From: Comamonadaceae bacterium
GTDB lineage: Bacteria > Pseudomonadota > Gammaproteobacteria > Burkholderiales > Burkholderiaceae_C
DNA length: 9,158 bases
Direction: 5' to 3'
Assembly (NCBI GenBank): GCA_947374505.1
Contig: CANCCE010000106.1
Span: forward strand, 1 to 9,158
Shown here in pieces: positions 6,611 to 9,158 of this stretch. The notes beneath the pieces are model-generated. The model was not told where the DNA came from, made no database searches, and saw only the letters and a program-made list of their open reading frames with translations. Positions within the stretch are counted from its first letter, which is position 1; each line of letters starts with the position of its first letter. Position numbers and translations under genes: made by a program.

Positions 6611-7675
6611 TTAAACCACAACCGGCTCAGGCTCCAGCAAGATGCCAAAGCGTTCATAGACGCTGGTCTGAATGGCTTTGGCGAGGGTCATCACCTCGCC
6701 GCCGGTCACCGGATTCTGGCTGCCGCCTTTGTTCACCAGGACCAGCGCCTGCCGGTCGTACACCGCAGCATTGCCAACGCTTTTACCCTTCCAGCCGCAA
6801 GCGTCAATCAGCCAACCTGCGGCCAGTTTGACCGAGCCATCGTCCATCCGGTAATGCACGATCTTCGGCTCGCGCTCAATGATGTCGGCGCATTGCTCGA
6901 CCGATACTGTCGGGTTCTTGAAAAAACTGCCGGCGTTGCCAATGACGGCCGGGTCGGGTAATTTGGCGCGGCGAATGGCGCAGATCCATTCAAAAATTTG
7001 TTGCGGCGTGGTCGGAACTTCACCCATCTGGGCGATTTTCCGGTCGAGGTCGGCGTAACCCAACACCGGCTTCCAAACCTTGGGCAAGGCAAAACGCACG
7101 CGGGTGATCAGTGCTCGACCGGCCAAGCCAAAGCCAGGGCCGCCATCGGTAGCTGAGCTGCTCGCATGCTTGAAGACCGAGTCGCGGTAGCCAAAAGCAC
7201 ATTGCGCTGCATTCAACGTGAAAGTCTGGCCGGTCTGCAAATCCATCGCATCGAGTGACTCAAAACGGTCTTGCAGTTCGACCCCATACGCGCCAATGTT
7301 TTGCACCGGAGAAGCACCGACCGAGCCCGGAATCATCGCCAGGTTTTCGAGGCCCGGGAAGCCGTTGGCCAGCGTCCAAGCCACCAGTTCGTGCCAGTTT
7401 TCACCGGCGCCGGCCTCAACCACATAGGCCTTGGCGGTTTCACTGACCAGGCGCTTGCCCATGATCTCGACTTTGAGCACCAGCGGCTTGACGTCGCCCG
7501 TGATGACGATGTTGCTCCCGCCGCCGAGGATGAATTTAGGCGCCGCTTTGAGCACCGGGTCACTCAGCAGGGCGTTGACATCGGCCTCGCTAGCGAGGCG
7601 CACCAAACTGAGGGCCTTGGCAACGATGCCAAAGGTGTTGTAGGGCTGGAGGGGAACGTTTTTCTCGACTAACAT
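6611..7675 (-). CDS. murB: UDP-N-acetylenolpyruvoylglucosamine reductase
   Basis: A 354-residue FAD enzyme that reduces UDP-GlcNAc-enolpyruvate with NADPH to UDP-N-acetylmuramate, the second committed step of peptidoglycan precursor synthesis in the cytoplasm. The FAD-binding part shows YNTFGI (12-17), ILGGGSNIVI (49-58) and the NLAMIPGSVGASPVQNIGAYG region (111-131). Family catalytic positions are present: Arg164 in GYRDS, Ser250 in GNAGSFFKNP and the Glu-containing LEPE near the C-terminus (347-350). The domain order and these motifs fit type I (E. coli-like) MurB. Residues 170-185 form a Ser/Gly-rich stretch that looks like a small loop insertion. The ATG (complement of 7673-7675) gives the usual start. 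Its promoter must lie in or beyond the 45-base gap shared with divergent yajQ. Confidence 0.97.
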   Translation of the reverse strand: MLVEKNVPLQPYNTFGIVAKALSLVRLASEADVNALLSDPVLKAAPKFILGGGSNIVITGDVKPLVLKVEIMGKRLVSETAKAYVVEAGAGENWHELVAWTLANGFPGLENLAMIPGSVGASPVQNIGAYGVELQDRFESLDAMDLQTGQTFTLNAAQCAFGYRDSVFKHASSSATDGGPGFGLAGRALITRVRFALPKVWKPVLGYADLDRKIAQMGEVPTTPQQIFEWICAIRRAKLPDPAVIGNAGSFFKNPTVSVEQCADIIEREPKIVHYRMDDGSVKLAAGWLIDACGWKGKSVGNAAVYDRQALVLVNKGGSQNPVTGGEVMTLAKAIQTSVYERFGILLEPEPVVV

Positions 7676-7720
7676 CTTAAGATTGTCGCATCCGCGATTT
7701 CAACGAAAACGAAAAAAGCC

Positions 7721-8206
7721 ATGCCCTCATTTGATACCGTGCTTGAAGCCGACCTGGTCAAGGTCAAAAATGCCATCGAAAACGCAGCCAAAGAAATCGC
7801 CACGCGCTTTGATTTCAAAGGTACCCCCGCATCGATTGAACTGAAAGACAAAGAAATCACGTCCATCGGCGACAGTGACTTTCAGATCGACCAGATCAAC
7901 GACATCCTGCGCGGCAAACTCGCCAAGGCCGGTGTCGACGCCCGTTTTCTGGACGTCGGTAAAGTCGAGAAAATCGGCGGCGACAAGGTCAAGCAGCTCA
8001 GCAAGGTGCGCAACGGCATTGAAATCGAGCAATCGAAAAAGATCCAGCAGCTCCTCAAAGGCAGCAAGATCAAAGTGCAAGGCGCCATTCAGGGCGACGC
8101 GGTGCGGGTGACAGGTGCCAAACGCGACGATTTGCAGGCGGCGATGGCGCTCATCAAAGCTGAAATCAGCGATTTTCCGCTGAGCTTCAACAACTTCAGA
8201 GATTGA
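7721..8206 (+). CDS. yajQ: YajQ family nucleotide-binding protein (cyclic-di-GMP effector family)
   Basis: A 161-residue protein of the usual family length, beginning MPSFDTV and including TRFDFKGTPASIELKD (28-43) and IGDSDFQIDQINDIL. It ends in the family's DFPLSFNNFRD. YajQ proteins have two ferredoxin-like domains. Members in Xanthomonas and Pseudomonas bind cyclic-di-GMP and work with transcription factors, while E. coli YajQ was reported to bind nucleotides or tRNA; which applies here cannot be told. The ATG at 7721 follows an A-rich stretch with only a weak Shine-Dalgarno. It is divergent from murB, and a hydrolase gene follows after 24 bases on the same strand. The murB-yajQ-plsY neighbourhood is, from memory, common in Comamonadaceae. 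Confidence 0.95.
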   Translation: MPSFDTVLEADLVKVKNAIENAAKEIATRFDFKGTPASIELKDKEITSIGDSDFQIDQINDILRGKLAKAGVDARFLDVGKVEKIGGDKVKQLSKVRNGIEIEQSKKIQQLLKGSKIKVQGAIQGDAVRVTGAKRDDLQAAMALIKAEISDFPLSFNNFRD

Positions 8207-8230
8207 AAATTTGGCAAACGCCAGGTCTGT

Positions 8231-8968
8231 ATGCGCGTAACTTTTCTTTTCAAATGGGTGCTTCTATTGGCCTGCGCTGCTTGGAGCTGGGCCGCATGGT
8301 CTGAACCTATTTTTTACGAAAAACACTACCCATCCAATGCCACAGCTCCCGTCCCGGCCATCGTCGCGCTGCATAGCAGTGGCGGCTATGCCTCCATCAC
8401 AGGCAGAGTCGAGCAGTTCTCCGCCTCAGGCTACGCTGTTTACACGCCAGATTTTTTCAAGAAACACGGGATCACGTCACGCAACCGTTTTCAAACATGG
8501 ACCGTCTACAGGACAGACATTGAAAAGGAACTGACGGAAATTGTTCAATTGATGAAACAAGATCCGCGCATCGACCCCCAAAACATCTTTGCGGTCGGGT
8601 ATTCGAATGGTGGGTATTGGGCAGCCTACTTGGCCGCAAAAGGCATTGTCAATGCCGGCGTTTCACACTACGGCGTGTGGGATTTCCCTGGTAACGCCGA
8701 TGGCCACCCCGCTCGCTATTTTTCCGAATCCAGCAACCCCGTTCTCGCACTCATTGGCACAGCAGACACAACCCAAAAATTCGTCCGAGTGTCACCTCAA
8801 GTTGACAAAACCAAAGGGTTGAGTCCCGTCTTTCAAACGCATATTTACGACGCAGGACACGCTTGGGATTGTTCTCCATGCCAAGGTGATTACGTTTTCA
8901 ACGCAGCGGTGACATCTGATGCATTGACTCGAACACTGGATTTTTTCAAAGCCAACGCGAAGCACTAA
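8231..8968 (+). CDS. Secreted alpha/beta hydrolase, dienelactone-hydrolase type
   Basis: A 245-residue protein with a likely signal peptide (Lys8, hydrophobic 9-22, predicted cut AWS|EP after residue 24). LLAC at 12-15 resembles a lipobox but comes too early in the hydrophobic core to be convincing. The mature part is an alpha/beta hydrolase: the strand PAIVALHSSGG (42-52), nucleophile elbow GYSNG with Ser125, acid Asp179 in GTADTTQ, and His210 in DAGHAWD. Cys214 and Cys217 lie just after. Family enzymes cleave esters or lactones; the substrate here is unknown and the site is probably periplasmic. It starts 24 bases after yajQ without a strong Shine-Dalgarno. Four 60-base lines I counted gave 45-52% GC, against 53 and 62% for single lines of argG and yajQ, suggesting a different origin. 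Confidence 0.87.
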   Translation: MRVTFLFKWVLLLACAAWSWAAWSEPIFYEKHYPSNATAPVPAIVALHSSGGYASITGRVEQFSASGYAVYTPDFFKKHGITSRNRFQTWTVYRTDIEKELTEIVQLMKQDPRIDPQNIFAVGYSNGGYWAAYLAAKGIVNAGVSHYGVWDFPGNADGHPARYFSESSNPVLALIGTADTTQKFVRVSPQVDKTKGLSPVFQTHIYDAGHAWDCSPCQGDYVFNAAVTSDALTRTLDFFKANAKH

Positions 8969-8973
8969 ATTTG

Positions 8974-9158
8974 CTAGGCTTTGCGCCCGCTGCCGATTTT
9001 TGATTCTTTGCCCTGCAGCAGCTTGCCGATATTCTCGCGGTGGCGGTAGATCAGCAGCGCGCTGGTGACCACCAGCATCATCAACACGTATTTATCGACA
9101 TACCAAAGCGCCCGGTCACCCAGCAAATAGTAGAGCGGCACGGCCAAGGCGCACAGCA
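8974..9158 (-). CDS. plsY: Glycerol-3-phosphate acyltransferase PlsY, C-terminal fragment (cut by window edge)
   Basis: Sixty C-terminal residues plus the stop TAG (complement of 8974-8976) are inside the window. They comprise a hydrophobic stretch (LCALAVPLYYLL), then VLMMLVVTSALLIYRHRENI, GKLLQGKESKIGSG and RKA. The IYRHRENI and GKESKIG motifs are the conserved C-terminal signature of PlsY. This integral inner-membrane enzyme transfers acyl groups from acyl-phosphate to glycerol-3-phosphate in phospholipid synthesis. The stop lies 5 bases from the stop of the hydrolase on the plus strand. The start and the first helices are outside the window. Confidence 0.93.
   Translation of the reverse strand, partial: LCALAVPLYYLLGDRALWYVDKYVLMMLVVTSALLIYRHRENIGKLLQGKESKIGSGRKA

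Noticed and set aside
7674..7683. 10-base palindrome ATCTTAAGAT at the murB start codon as an operator
   Set aside because: It is too short and A/T-rich to distinguish from chance, and nothing else supports regulation there.
8947..8983. Inverted repeat CAAAGCC...GGCTTTG spanning the hydrolase and plsY stops, with inner AGCA/TGCT
   Set aside because: The arms are short and asymmetrically spaced and no T-tract follows in either direction, so I do not call it a terminator.

Overview
The window reads as a housekeeping stretch of a betaproteobacterial chromosome, most likely Burkholderiales and probably Comamonadaceae (Rhodoferax, Polaromonas or Limnohabitans-like). This rests on the high-GC coding style, the folC / SPOR-protein / cvpA / purF order, the murB-yajQ-plsY neighbourhood and the style of the proteins. 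No rRNA, tRNA, CRISPR, transposase, phage gene or defence system was found. I did not find an undescribed multi-gene system. The points most worth a second look are a tandem pair of glycine-zipper envelope proteins that share a conserved upstream block, and an AT-richer secreted hydrolase between yajQ and plsY.

Region 1 (1-2808, minus strand): a four-gene operon read right to left, folC, a DedD-like SPOR protein, cvpA and the first 41 codons of purF. It links folate polyglutamylation, peptidoglycan-binding envelope biology and the first committed step of purine synthesis. The folC start lies only 38 bases from a divergent ArsC/YffB-family gene (2847-3191, plus).

Region 2 (3192-4811, plus strand): two paralogous exported glycine-zipper proteins in tandem. 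Each is preceded by a related 91-base leader with the same strong Shine-Dalgarno sequence. The second copy has a Tyr/Gln/Pro and Gly/Tyr-rich tail and is followed by a clear intrinsic terminator.

Region 3 (4929-6608, plus strand): ppnP (nucleoside phosphorylase) and argG (argininosuccinate synthase, long E. coli-like form), 27 bases apart and probably co-transcribed.

Region 4 (6611-9158): murB on the minus strand, tail-to-tail with argG with a 2-base gap and divergent from yajQ. Downstream of yajQ is a secreted alpha/beta hydrolase of the dienelactone-hydrolase type. It meets the 3' end of plsY (minus strand, cut by the window edge) with a 5-base gap. No stretch over 300 bases lacks a gene; the longest gap is 192 bases (4737-4928) and holds the terminator.
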